64,000 bases of DNA from Azorinus chamasolen (GCA_963576725.1 OY755237.1:53597674-53661673), one strand, 5' to 3'; shown: positions 11,110 to 21,104, counted from the stretch's first letter. The notes: generated by a model from the letters alone, not told the origin. Translations and numbers: made by a program.

Positions 11110-11355
11110 TTGACCCTTTCCTCATATAAACATGTTTTCACACATTTGCAAACAGAGTAGACCCAGACCAGACAGCTCCCAGGAGCCATTTGATCAGGGT
11201 CTGCTCTGTTTGCTAATAGAATTTGATAGATGTGTTTCTTTACTTTCTAAAATGATTCCAATGTTCCACCTTCAATATTTCATTATATTATTTGATCCAT
11301 GAATATTCAGTAGGTATTGAAATTGCAAATAAATATAGAACAGGGAAAGGGTTAA
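11110..11355 (+). mobile_element. TTAA MITE family B, variant B' tail
   Basis: TTGACCCTTTCCTC to GGGAAAGGGTTAA. The tail differs from standard B: TTTCTAAAATGATTCC and AATGTTCCACCTTCAATATT replace the GATCTGATTCTACAG segment. Confidence 0.85.
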
Positions 11356-11404
11356 TCCAAAGACTTATTAATGTCCATCATAGCTCAACGACAACAATTG
11401 TTAT

Positions 11405-11631
11405 TTAACTCTTTCCCTATTCTATTCTATTTCAATACCTACTAAATATTCATGGACAAATTTGTTGCAATGAAATATGGAAAGTGGAACACTGTAGCCA
11501 TTTTAGAAAGTATAGAAGCAGATCTATCCAATTCCTTCAGCAAACAGAGCAGACCATATAGGAACCTTCTGATCTTGGTCTTCTCTGTTTGCAGGTGCAT
11601 ACAAACATGTTTATATAAGGGAACGTATTAA
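11405..11631 (-). mobile_element. TTAA MITE family B', inverted to its neighbour
   Basis: TTAACTCTTTCCCTATTC to GAACGTATTAA, with the same B' tail (AAAGTGGAACACTGTAGCC). It faces the copy at 11110-11355. Confidence 0.85.
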
Positions 11632-11791
11632 TACACAATGTCTTACAATATCCAGCCTTCAAACTGACTTTGAGAAACAGACAACTGTATTTATTCCATA
11701 TATTTACATTACATGCATGCATATATCTGCAGTGCTATTCTTGTAGTAAAATAACAAACAATAATGAAGAAAATCTAAAAGAACTAGAAAT

Positions 11792-12393
11792 GTCATCGCA
11801 ATAACAAATCCTGTCATTGCAATAACATTTTTTTTTAAAAATCCCATCTTACATAAATTTTCAACAAACATGCACATTTTAATTTATTATGCATATTTAC
11901 TTCCATATTTCTGCTGAATAATTCCAACTGAAATGAAAATTATAAAGATAGTAACAATACAATGCTGTATTGTCACTGCAATAACAAATCCTGTCATTGC
12001 AGTCACAAAATGAGTGTTATTGCAATGACTGTTATTGCAATGACGCATTCTCCTATTTACCTCAACTTTTGGTGCTGATCTCTGACCTAGCCTTACTTTG
12101 ATATGTTTATAACATAAACATTTATATTTATAACCTATATGCACTTTAAAATGCAAGCTATGATTTAAAACATCGCTGTAATATGCGTTACTTAAATGAC
12201 AGATTTCAAAAATACTCGCTCACATACTTAACTTAAATAATCTTGTTTTTTGAAACTGTTTTCACACCATGCTTATAACATGGTGGCAACCGTTTAGTGG
12301 TTAACAATCTTCTTCTTGAGGGTAGTTGTCTCCCTTGAATGTGTGCTTTAATGGTAGAACTCCACCATATTATAACATTGTTACTGCAATGAC
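11792..12393. repeat. Right cluster of 14-bp palindrome GTYAYTGCAATGAC
   Basis: Copies at 11792-11805, 11813-11826, 11972-11985, 11993-12006, 12016-12029, 12031-12044 and 12380-12393. The two at 12016 and 12031 are identical. Two direct doublets share the spacer AAATCCT. Confidence 0.9.
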
Positions 12394-12742
12394 GTAGGTC
12401 TGAGGGACAAAGTTCAAAGTGTATTTTGAGTGCCATTAATGCTATTTACGGACTTTATTTTCTCTTTACAATGCAGTTAAATGTTGATATTCATTATAAT
12501 CACCATTATTATTTTGAAAACCACATTTTCTCTCATTGAAATAGAGATCTGAATGTATAATTTTAGATTTGGGACATGACTTTTACCTAAAAATTGATAC
12601 CAAAACTTGGTACAGCTGTTCAATTAATTCCTCAAATTCAATTTTTTATCACTATTTTACTAGATTTCCTTGATATGTACACATTCTATGAGGAACTTTC
12701 TTTACACCATTCTTGTGCTTTGTGTAAAACCTAAAGGACAAG
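12394..12742. other. Right interior of element K, no gene seen
   Basis: AT-rich, no repeat family recognised, no open frame of note. Confidence 0.5.
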
Positions 12743-13909
12743 AAATCTGCCCAAATTATATATTAGCTCATATACCAGAATTATCATTTCTCTACCACTC
12801 CCTGTGTTGTGACCATTCTTAGAATTTTGTTAAGCCATTACTTCATAGGCTATTTTTTGACCCAACCTCTTGAATAAATCTACTGAAAAGGATCATTTAC
12901 TAGTGAAAAGGAAAATTTTAGAATTTTGTAGTTTTTAGCTCGTCTGTTTCGAATAAAAGTCAAGCTATTGTGATTACTGGGTCGTAGTCATCGTCGTCAT
13001 AGATGTCATTGTCATTCATCGTCGTCGTGCAAAAACTTTAATGTAGCTCATTACTCTAAAAGTATAAGAGGTATCAACATGAAACTTCATAGGTTGGTAG
13101 ATCTCATTTAGGAGAATTGAAGGCCTCTACATAAAAACCATAACTCTTTATTTCAAAATTTTGGAGTTACGGCCCGTTATTGTTCTCATTTTTTTTAGCT
13201 CACCTGAGCCAAAGGCTCAAGGTGAGCTATTGTGACCGCCTGTCGTCCGTCGTCCGTCTGTCCGTCTGTCCGTCTGTCCGTCTGTCCGTCTGTCCGTCTG
13301 TCCGTCTGTCCGTCCGTCTGTCCGTTCACTTTTATTTCAAATGACTTCTTCTCCTAAACCACTGGGAGGATTTCAACCAAATTTCACAGAAATGTACCTT
13401 AGGGTGTCCTCTATCAGTTTTGTTAAAATCATGATCCCCGGGCAAAAAATGGCCCCGCCCCACTACTTTTACAGGGTTTTTTTTTAAATCTTTAAAAATC
13501 TTCTTCTCTGAAACCACAATTTCTAGAGCTTTGATATTTGGTATATAGCATCATCTAATGGTCCTTTACCAAGTTTGTTAAAATGATGACCCCCGGGCCA
13601 AAAATGGCCCTGCCCTTGGGCTTGTAGTTTTTACATAGACTTATATAGGGAAACCTTTAAAAATCTTTTTGTCTGAAACCACATAATCTAGAGCTTAGAT
13701 ATTTGGTATGAAGCATCACCTAATATACCACTATCAGGTGTGTTCAAATAATGACCCCTGGGCCAAAAATGGTCTCACCCTGGGGTTTTATGCTACTTAA
13801 CATCTGAATCTGTAACACTTAAAAGGTAATTTCCTCACAGTTATTTCCCTTGTCCCATCAGCATAGCCATAAGGGACAAAGGGAGATAACTGCATTGGAG
13901 TTCCAGTGT

Positions 13910-14100
13910 CATTCTATTTATATCTATTTATGATAAAATGTTGAAGGTGAATCAGTGTAGCTGTTTTAGAAGGCATAGAAACAGATCTGTCAAATTCCAT
14001 TAGCAAATAACAGACACTGATCCTACAGGAGCCACCTTATCTGGGTCTACTCTGTTTGCAGATGCATGAAAACAAGTTTATATGAGGGAAATTAAGGGTT
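13910..14100 (-). mobile_element. Family B' MITE
   Basis: GTTGAAGGTGAATCAGTGTAGC, GAAACAGATCTGTCAAATTC, a hairpin with CCTACAGGAGCC, then TATGAGGGAAATTAAGGGTTAA. Confidence 0.7.
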
Positions 14101-14178
14101 AAATGAACAACTCCAGATCCTTCAGTTCAAAGGTTACAGCGCTCGGCAGTAAAATCTCTCCAGGTCAATGCATGACTC

Positions 14179-14395
14179 TTAACTCTTTGCATGCTAGTGG
14201 TGAAACTGTGATTACCTATGCAAACAGTTTGGATCCAGATGAGAGGCCGCATACTGCAGCGTCTCATCAGGATCCAAACTGTTTGTCATCTTAACCATAT
14301 TTTTGCAATAAAAAGAAAGTAAGTTTAATTTAAGAATTGAAGCAGATGACAATAACTTTTTGTTGCAAAAGAAACATTAAAGGCATTTTGACCTA
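14179..14395 (+). mobile_element. TTAA MITE family D
   Basis: TTAACTCTTTGCATGCTAG start. Hairpin 14220-14285 with GAGGCCGCATACTGCAGCGTCTC apex. TTGACCATATTTTTGCAA-type flank; right end worn near 14395. Confidence 0.82.
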
Positions 14396-14937
14396 TTAAC
14401 CCCAGTGTGTAGTGTTAGTGATAGCTAGATGTTACATGGTGTCTTCCAATGTCTCTCAAATTAGATGTGAGAGATATTGGAAAGTAACAATTCAGCCAAT
14501 CAAGGAAAATGATCACCATCTAGACTTTTGATCTGGGTCCAAACCCAACTGATGTAAGTCATGGTAATGTTTAAGAAAACTGTGAAAACATGATTATGCA
14601 ATGGCCCAACTGATATAAGTCATGGTAATTCTTAAGAAAACATGATAATGCATTTGCCCCCCTAACAATGATAGGTGTTAAAATTACTACTGCTGCCCAA
14701 AAAAGCATCTTAAATATAACATTTTTATATAAAATTTGATGACAACACATTAAAAAGTCCTAAAATGTCTGAATTTTGTATGATATTAATGAAATAACTG
14801 AGTAAATATAACTTAATTATAACAATAGACGTAACTCTTCTCAATTTCAATTGTTAAAAATACTAATGACCCGTTTAATTGAATTATCATGAGATATTCA
14901 CACCTAGATCTAGAATTATTTCTAAACACCTATTAAC
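14396..14937. other. O2 interior, unassigned
   Basis: One short direct repeat, CCCAACTGATRTAAGTCATGG, occurs at about 14545 and 14606. Nothing else is recognised. Confidence 0.5.
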
Positions 14938-15328
14938 CCTTAACCTATTTGCTTTGACAAAAATTGATCTGGGACTACTCTTGTTTGCTAATGCTTAAAA
15001 AATTGTTATTGCCATAAATAGAAGTTTTAGCTTTGAAAAAAACTGTAAAATCAAATCTATATCTTGTCAAATGTAAACAGAGCAGACCCTGATCAGACAG
15101 CTTCTATAGCAGCCTTCTGATCTAGTCTACTCTTATTTTTAATGTGTAAAACACATTATTTCTCTGAAGAGAAGTTTTTGCTTTGACAAAAACTGTAGAA
15201 TCCGATCTATATTGTGTCAAAAGAAACAGAGAAGACCCAGATCAGACAGCTTCCGTAGGAGTCATCTGATCTGAGTCTACTCTGTTTGCTAATGCATGAA
15301 AACAGCTTTATATGAGGGAAAGGGTTAA
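14938..15328 (-). mobile_element. Two family B copies in series
   Basis: Hairpins at 15072-15135 and 15221-15285, each preceded by TTTTGCTTTGACAAAAACTGTAGAAT-type B sequence. The second ends GGGAAAGGGTTAA. Confidence 0.75.
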
Positions 15329-15514
15329 ACGATTTTTAAAGATATTCTTATTGGTCATTTCACACAAAAACTGGCATTATGTACTGCCTAGCACTTTATT
15401 TGCCTATATACCTGGGTCAAGGTATAATTGCATTAATTGCATAGCTTTATTGAAGTCATTTGAATTTCTCAAAGACCAGTTTTAGGCATTTTGAGCTAAG
15501 GCAAAAATGGCACA

Positions 15515-15605
15515 AGTTGTAAACAGTTTAGATCTTGGTCAACCATTCACTTGGTATTAGTTCTGAATCCAGTTCAAGTTTATTCAGCAGTGAAAGGGTG
15601 AAAGC
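15515..15605 (+). mobile_element. Worn family D fragment
   Basis: GTAAACAGTTTAGATCTTGG and GAATCCAGTTC arms, GTGAAAGGGTGAA end. Confidence 0.35.
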
Positions 15606-16214
15606 AGTGCACTAAGCTTATTTCATCTGCTAGATTGTTTTCCACTGAAAAATTAACATGTCAATATACATGTATTACTGTAACTCAGGTGAGCGATATA
15701 GGGCCAATGGCCCTCTTGTTTAATTTAGCTGGACAATGTACCAAATCAGACGAATGTTGGCGCCGTACGCAGCTCTTGTTAAACTATTCTGATTAATAGA
15801 GCATTTGTTCCTGCTCTATTTATCACAAAGGTTTCAAAAAGTGTCAATATGAAGGAATGGGTTAAAAGAGACAATTCTCAAAACCAGTAACAACATGGGA
15901 TTGAGTGGAGAAATAATCTAGAAGAAATGTTTCTCGCATCTTATCTTTGCCCCCGTTACCACAAGCATTATGAAAGATAAAGTACCTACTCAAAGATCAA
16001 AGTTTTCAATATCATGAGTAATTTGAAAATATTATAGCTAAATTTGGCGTGAGAGTTCAAAGGAAGTTATCTTTATTATTTGGTAGAACTATCAAATTAT
16101 TATCACAAAGGACCCATTCAATGTCTATTACTTGACTTTGATATCAGTTCATGTCGTTTTCTTGGAAAACTACCATAATTATCCCAAGTATGTTCGGACT
16201 CCCAGTTTCCTCGC

Positions 16215-16600
16215 TTAAACCCATTACCTCATAGGCTATTTTTAGACCCAACCTCTTTGAATAAATCTTCTGAAAAGGAGTGAGTGAGTGAGTGAGTGAG
16301 TGAGTTGGGTTTAACGTCCGACCAACAGTATTTCAGTTATCTGCAGACGGCACCAGCATGAGACAAGTTATAGTGCTGCCTCACTGAAATATCCCTGCCG
16401 CGGTTACATGGCAAGGGCACCCCACCAAGTCACATTATCCTGACACCGGGCCGACCAGTCCTAGAACTACACCTTTTAATGTTGAGCATAGTACTGAAAA
16501 GGAGCGTTTACGAGACAAAAGGAAAATTTCACAATGGTTTGAAAAAGCGACTTTTACAGAGGTGTCAAAAGGTGTCAGTATGAGGGAATGGGCTCTAGGT
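16215..16600 (-). mobile_element. TTAA MITE family A split by a SINE-like insert
   Basis: TTAAACCCATTACCTCATAGG to CTGAAAAGGAG (16280), resuming CTGAAAAGGAGCGTTTACG at 16494 and ending near GAGGGAATGGGC. Part of the hairpin is deleted. Confidence 0.85.
16281..16493 (-). mobile_element. SINE-like element, (CTCA)n tail, 11-bp target duplication
   Basis: CTGAAAAGGAG occurs on both sides (16270-16280 and 16494-16504), a target-site duplication. Read on the minus strand the 213-bp insert runs from TACTATGCTCAAC to GACGTTAAACCCAACTCACT(CACT)n. A repeat tail and variable target duplication indicate retrotransposition. No clear tRNA head, so it may be a truncated LINE or SINE 3' part. Confidence 0.75.
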
Positions 16601-16949
16601 AAATCAGTTTGGCAGTATTTTGATAATTTTGAATTAGACTGACAAATTAGCAACTTACAATATGAATATATATTCAGCATTGAAGGGTTAATAATTCAGC
16701 ATTCAAAGGGTTAATGTTGGCCCTGCGATGCTCTTATGGGGCAATACATTTAAGGCATATGCATTCTGTCTTATCATCAATTCTGTACGGCTGATTGAGA
16801 TATGATTTTATGTATGTGATATGAAGTTCTCTTTTACTAATGTTACAAAAGTGAAGAATTAATATCAAGAGATCAAGATTACGTGCAAATAAGACATAAC
16901 TACTATAGATAGACAATTCACAAAGAAAACGCAATAGATGAAAATTATC
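16600..16949. other. Worn MITE ends and unassigned DNA
   Basis: Two C/D-like ends, TCAGCATTGAAGGGTTAA (16676-16692) and CAGCATTCAAAGGGTTAA (16697-16714). The rest is unassigned. Confidence 0.45.
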
Positions 16950-17150
16950 TTAACCTTTACAGTAGGGAACATGAGTCATTAATGTCCTTTGCAAACAGTG
17001 TAGACTCAGATGAGAGGGTTCCTAGAGGAACCCAGTCATCAGTGTCTGCACTGTTTGTCGTGTCTCACTTTTTCTTCAGAAAAATCCCTAAATATTCACC
17101 ATAAGCTTGACCTGTTGGAATTTTGGAATAGTCCATTTTGAAAAGGTTAA
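16950..17150 (+). mobile_element. TTAA MITE family C, variant C2
   Basis: TTAACCTTTACAG to GAAAAGGTTAA. Hairpin GCAAACAGTGTAGACTC to GTCTGCACTGTTTG. The tail has AAATATTCACCATAAGCTTG, which defines C2. Confidence 0.85.
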
Positions 17151-17151
17151 G

Positions 17152-17241
17152 CTTTAAACCCTTCGCATGCAAGTGGCACATTAATTTTGTTATGACTGTT
17201 GTAACATTTTAGATCTAGATGCAATGCAGAGTAATTTACTG
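17152..17241 (+). mobile_element. Family D left half
   Basis: CCCTTCGCATGCAAGTGGC and TAGATCTAGATGCAATGCAGAGTAATTTACTG, truncated by family G. Confidence 0.5.
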
Positions 17242-17391
17242 CAGAGCTACAGATAACGGTGCGTACCTATAGACTAAAATCATCATTTCTCCACCAAACC
17301 CTATGTTGTGGTCACAACAAAGGGTTTGGTGGAGAAATAAAGAAGTTATGCTTAAAAATATTTTAATTTACGCATCTTATCTGGAGCTCTG
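17242..17391 (+). mobile_element. Family G MITE
   Basis: CAGAGCTACAGATAACG and its inverted partner CTTATCTGGAGCTCTG at the ends. Central hairpin TTTCTCCACCAAACCCTATG to GGGTTTGGTGGAGAAA. Confidence 0.85.
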
Positions 17392-17460
17392 AGGCTGTCT
17401 CATTAGGCTCAGACCTAGTTCAGATGCTGACTGTAATTTTGTGAAGCAAAATGTAAGAAC

Positions 17461-17702
17461 AAGAAAATGACTACAAAAACTTTAATGTTGCTCATTTCTC
17501 GAAAAGTATAAGAATTATCAACATGAAACTTCATTTGTTGGTAGATCTCATTGAGGAGATTAGGCCCCTACATAAGAACTATAATTCTTGATTGCAAAGT
17601 TTTTGAATTATTTCCCCTTATATTTTTCAAAAAGCTTCAATTAAGCTGACAAGCACCAAATTTAAATCAAACGAGTGTTGGCGCCGCATGCAGCTCTTGT
17701 TA
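17461..17702 (+). mobile_element. O1-type element, 3' fragment
   Basis: ACTTTAATGTTGCTCATTTC, CATGAAACTTCATTTGTTGG and the end GTTGGCGCCGCATGCAGCTCTTGTT, colinear with O1. Confidence 0.8.
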
Positions 17703-18165
17703 TAATTAATGGTGCATGGACATAGGAATTAGTGGCCATGTCAGAAACTGTAGAATCATATCTGTAGAATCATATCTGTAGACTCATATCTGTAGAATCA
17801 TATCTGTATCTGTAGACTCATATCTGTAGACTCATATCTGTAGACTCATATCTGTAGAATGATTCTGAATCATATCTGTAGAATCATATCTGTAGAATCA
17901 TATCTGTAGACTCATATCTGTAGAATCATATCTGTAGACTCATATCTGTAGACTCATATCTGTACACTCATATCTGTACACTCATATCTGTATAATCATA
18001 TCTGTAGAATCATATCTGTAGACTCATATCTGTAGAATCATATCTGTAGACTCATATCTGTATTATTTCTTAAGCATACAGAGCAGACCCTGATCAGACA
18101 GTTCCTCCAGGATATACTGTGTTTGCAAAGGTGTAGAAAGGCGTATTTATTGAGTAAAAATCAGA
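17703..18165 (-). mobile_element. Family B MITE with internal array
   Basis: GACATAGGAATTAGTGGCCATG and CAGAAACTGTAGAATCATAT lead into the array. After it come ATTATTTCTTAAGCATACAGAGCAGACCC, a damaged hairpin, and TATTTATTGAGTAAA without the final TTAA. Confidence 0.75.
17748..18062. repeat. 14-bp minisatellite born inside a B element
   Basis: About 21 copies of TAGAATCATATCTG with a GACTC variant. The unit is the B-internal segment GTAGAATCAGATCT. Confidence 0.92.
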
Positions 18166-18176
18166 TACAGAAACCT

Positions 18177-18406
18177 TTAACCCATTCCTCCATAAATACA
18201 CCTTTCTACGCCTCTGTATAAGTCACCTGTTGAAACTATTGTGATAAATAGAGCATTTGCTCCTATTGGAGCAAATGCTCCATTTATCACAATGGTTTCA
18301 AATTACAAAATTTTAAAAAAAATCCTTTTCTCAAGTTAATGCTCCTTTTCGGTAGATGCATCCAAAGAGGTTGGATCTAAAAATAGCCTATGGAGGAAAG
18401 AGTTAA
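18177..18406 (+). mobile_element. TTAA MITE family A, complete
   Basis: TTAACCCATTCCTCCATAAA to GGAGGAAAGAGTTAA. Intact hairpin with GCTCCTATTGGAGC apex. Its right TTAA is also the left TTAA of the next element. Confidence 0.9.
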
Positions 18407-18628
18407 TCCCTTTTGCAAACAGAATAGACTAAGATCAGACTGCTCATATAGGAGTCATTGGATCATAATGTTGTATGCTCTGTTTGCTCGTAGAATATCT
18501 TATATCTGATTCTATGCTCTTTGGTAAAGCTAGCTACTGACTTGTTCTACATAACAATATATTTATTTTTTTACTTGTGTTCATAATGGGTGGAATGCTT
18601 CATGAATATTCATGGAGTAAGGGGTTAA
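18403..18628 (+). mobile_element. TTAA MITE family B, sharing TTAA with A
   Basis: TTAATCCCTTTTGCAAACAG start, GGAGTAAGGGGTTAA end. Hairpin apex CATATAGG. Confidence 0.8.
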
Positions 18629-19150
18629 TGATTACTGACTACTAAAAGTGTGAAACCACTAAAGCTCTAAACAAATTTAAAATGCAACTTTCATAGGCCC
18701 AAGTAAGATTTTGTTGTCAAGCCTTACTTTTCTGCCTCATTTCTTTCATCCATATCCTTCTATCAGCTGACATTTTGATCTTTTTGGGGAACCATTTTCA
18801 CGAGATATTACGAATTTTAAATGTAAATTCTGTGATTTTGAAGAAAATGCAAATAAGATTGTCAAGCATTAAAGATATCTTGCCATTGTGTGTTGTTGTC
18901 ACTGTCAGGTTTAGATCCAAACCAATTTTATGTACATTCAATGTTCAGTCAGTTTTAAGGAAAGTTTATGGTAATCAAAGCATAGCTGGAGATTTGTGCC
19001 AGAGAAGAAATCTAAGAAAGTCAGTCATTCAAGAGATATTGCTTTGAAAAAAGAATAAAAGCAACTCCCTGGTCACAAGTGAAGATTGATTTTCTTTGAT
19101 CAATAATGAGCTTGGACTTTACATCTTATATACATTTGATTGTGTTACCT
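18629..19150 (+). other. Single-copy stretch with a 90-codon open frame (18775-19047)
   Basis: The frame at 18775-19047 is outside any repeat I recognise. Its product contains KPILCTFNVQSV, faintly like a LINE endonuclease start, but no catalytic motif is visible and there is no start-site context. I would not call it a gene. Confidence 0.15.
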
Positions 19151-19404
19151 GCTATATCCACAGGTGCTAGGCGTGTGACCATTTCATAAATACTACTTAT
19201 AAATACCATTAAATATGTTTAGACATCATACATTGACAGAAAAAAAAATGAAAAATTTATGTACATATTAATATACTATTATGAAAAAAAATAATTTTTT
19301 TTTACCCAGTCAAAGTATGATGTGTAAACGTATTTGAAGGTATTTATATTATAAGTACTATTTATGAAATGGTCACGCGCCTAGCACCTGTGGCTATATT
19401 TAGC
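19151..19404. mobile_element. Element H: long-arm fold-back MITE
   Basis: Arms of about 88 bp (GCTATATCCACAGGTGCTAG outward; inverse CTAGCACCTGTGGCTATATT) share roughly 85-90% identity by eye. The ~80-bp centre is A/T homopolymer-rich. Only copy in the window. Confidence 0.82.
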
Positions 19405-19527
19405 AGTATCATAGAGGCTCAGGGATTAGTTTACTGTTGTCCATCCATAAGTCTGTTTATAGTTTGATGCTTTTATTGCTCTATCACCAATGGCATAGTA
19501 GATCAGGTCCTCCATCAAATTTATATA

Positions 19528-19699
19528 CAGAGCTGCAGATAAAGGTGCATACCCAAATACTAAAATTTGTCATTTCTCCACCAAACCCTATACTGTGATA
19601 ATTGTCTCAAAGAGACTGGTCACAGTGTAGGGTTTGGTGAAGATATAAAGTAGCTATTCTTGAAAATGTTTAAATTTACACATCTTATCTGGACCTCTA
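19528..19699 (+). mobile_element. Family G MITE
   Basis: CAGAGCTGCAGATAAAGGTGC start, CATCTTATCTGGACCTCT end. Hairpin CTCCACCAAACCCTATACTG to CAGTGTAGGGTTTGGTG with GTCTCAAAGAGAC apex. Confidence 0.85.
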
Positions 19700-19769
19700 T
19701 ATATATATGGTTTTGAGTGGTTATTAGGTCACATGAGCTCTAAATATAGATTTCAATGAACAATTTTTA

Positions 19770-20372
19770 TATGCCCGTCTTCAGACGGGACATATGTCAT
19801 GGCTCTGTCAGTCCGTCTGTCTGTCCATCTGTCACAAAATCTTGTCTGCTCTCTAATTTTAACAGTTTTCATCCAATCTTCACCAAACCTTATAAAAATG
19901 TTTATGGCTATAATGTCTAGGCCAAGTTCAATATCCAGCAAGATTGTTTCAGGAACTTCAGAGTTATGGCCCTTGATTTATCGAAATCTGGCCTTATTAA
20001 AAAAAAGTCTCATCCAATCTTCACCAAACCTATTAAATATGTTTATGGCTATAATATCTAGGCCAAGAACAATAACCAGCAATATTGAACTAGGCATTTT
20101 AGAGTTGTGGCCCTGGAATAATACAAAATTGGCCTTTTTAGCCTTGTCCACTCTCTAAGTCATAAAGTTCTCATCTAATCATCACCGAACCTTATGAAAA
20201 TGTTTATGGTTATAATATCTAAGCCAATTTGAATAAGTAGCAATATTGGAACAGGTACTTCAGAGTTACGGCTCTTGAATTGTTGAAACTGGGCTTTTGG
20301 AAAACATCCAATTATTTTTGAGACAGGAGCAGGTAGGAGACATATTGTTTTTCTTAAAAACAAGCTCTAGTT
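19770..20372 (+). mobile_element. O-type element O3
   Basis: Opens TATGCCCGTCTTCAGACGGGAC (hairpin), then CCGTCTGTCTGTCC. Three ~150-bp modules follow, each with CCAATCTTCACCAAACCT and ATGTTTATGGCTATAAT. It ends in ACAAGCTCTAGTT. Frames of 60-120 codons on both strands follow the modules. Confidence 0.8.
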
Positions 20373-20539
20373 TTGGTTGTTTTATTGATTGTTTAAGTTT
20401 CCAATCGAAAGTAAAGGGGTGTTTATTATGTAGGCAGAATACAGTATTTAGATACACAAATTCCATTTTTCATGGGTTTTTCATGGGTTTTATGTAAAGC
20501 TGAGGAAGTCAACGTGGCACCATAATAATTTTAATAACT

Positions 20540-20813
20540 TTAACCCTTTCCTCAATAAATAAGCTTTTCTACACCTCTGTAATAACCACTCTTGAAACCA
20601 TTGTGATAAATAGAGCATTAATTTGCTCCTATAGGAGCAAATGCTCTATTTATCACAATGGTTTCAGCTAGGAGCAAAATTTAATGCTCTATTTATTACA
20701 ATGGTTTCAACTACAAAATTCTGAAATTTTACTTTTCCCTAGTAAATGCTCCTTTTGGGTATATTCATTCAAAAGGTTTGGGTCTAAATATAGCCTATGG
20801 AGGAAAGGGTTAA
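20540..20813 (+). mobile_element. TTAA MITE family A with a duplicated hairpin arm
   Basis: TTAACCCTTTCCTC to GGAGGAAAGGGTTAA. The right arm is present twice (ATTTATCACAATGGTTTC at 20647 and ATTTATTACAATGGTTTC at 20691), so it is about 45 bp longer than its relatives. Confidence 0.9.
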
Positions 20814-20915
20814 ATAAGACTGATATGGTAGCAAATAGTGGAAACCCTGATCAAAAGGTCTCCTTCAGGGGCCATTTAATTTGGGTCCACACTATTTGTC
20901 AAAGTTTGTCTGCCT
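20811..20915 (+). mobile_element. Worn family C hairpin
   Basis: GCAAATAGTGGAAACCCTGATC paired with GGGTCCACACTATTTG. Confidence 0.55.
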
Positions 20916-21104
20916 GATTTAGGATAATCAAGGTAATTATTTTGGTTTTGAATGATTGTGTTTTTAAATTAATTTAAATTAGCTGCTGTGCTTGAAAAGC
21001 CTCAGGCTTCTGTTGGCATTACCATGTGTTGGAAATCAATCGTAATTGTGTAAAACATTAATTTTTTACAAAGTGGACCCACAATTATAGGAATTTAATG
21101 CATG

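Larger units (their letters stand above)
8509..12774. mobile_element. Element K: 4.27-kb terminal-inverted-repeat element
   Basis: The ends 8509-8540 and 12743-12774 are inverted repeats of 32 bp with one mismatch (TATATGAGCCAATATATAAT start; reverse complement of the right end TATATGAGCTAATATATAAT). Just outside, ATAATTC and GAATTAT extend the symmetry imperfectly. Two clusters of a 14-bp palindrome lie inside, 0.2-0.8 kb from the left end and 0.4-1.0 kb from the right. No transposase is visible; the centre is filled with B and A MITEs. I do not recognise the family. Confidence 0.75.
13197..15720 (+). mobile_element. O-type element O2, carrying MITEs
   Basis: Opens with the hairpin AGCTCACCTGAGCC/GGCTCAAGGTGAGCT. 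Then come a (CCGTCTGT)n tract at 13245-13325 and three ~145-bp modules with TCTTCTCTGAAACCACAA and GGGCCAAAAATGGCCC. It closes CTCAGGTGAGCGATATAGGGCCAATGGCCCTCTTGTT. MITEs at 13910-15328 enlarge it. Confidence 0.85.
12936..15780 (+). mobile_element. O-type element O1, split by O2
   Basis: TAGCTCGTCTGTTTCGAATA opening, ACTTTAATGTAGCTCATTAC body, and after the O2 insert GGACAATGTACCAAATCAGAC and GTTGGCGCCGTACGCAGCTCTTGTT. A partial second copy at 17461-17702 has the same body and end, confirming the limits. Confidence 0.85.
12830..15865 (-). mobile_element. TTAA MITE family A inside G, split by O1
   Basis: TTAAGCCATTACTTCATAGG to TTTTGTAGTTTTT (12830-12935) resumes at 15781 as AAACTATTCTGATTAATAGAGC and ends GAATGGGTTAA (15865). 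TTAA on both sides marks its insertion into G. Confidence 0.85.
12776..15954 (+). mobile_element. Family G MITE split by a 3-kb nest
   Basis: The left half (12776-12829) reads ATTATCATTTCTCTACCACTCC to ATTCTTAGAATTTTG. The right half (15866-15954) reads AGAGACAATTCTC, CAACATGGGATTGAGTGGAG and CGCATCTTATCTTTGCC. Together they make one G element. Confidence 0.75.
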
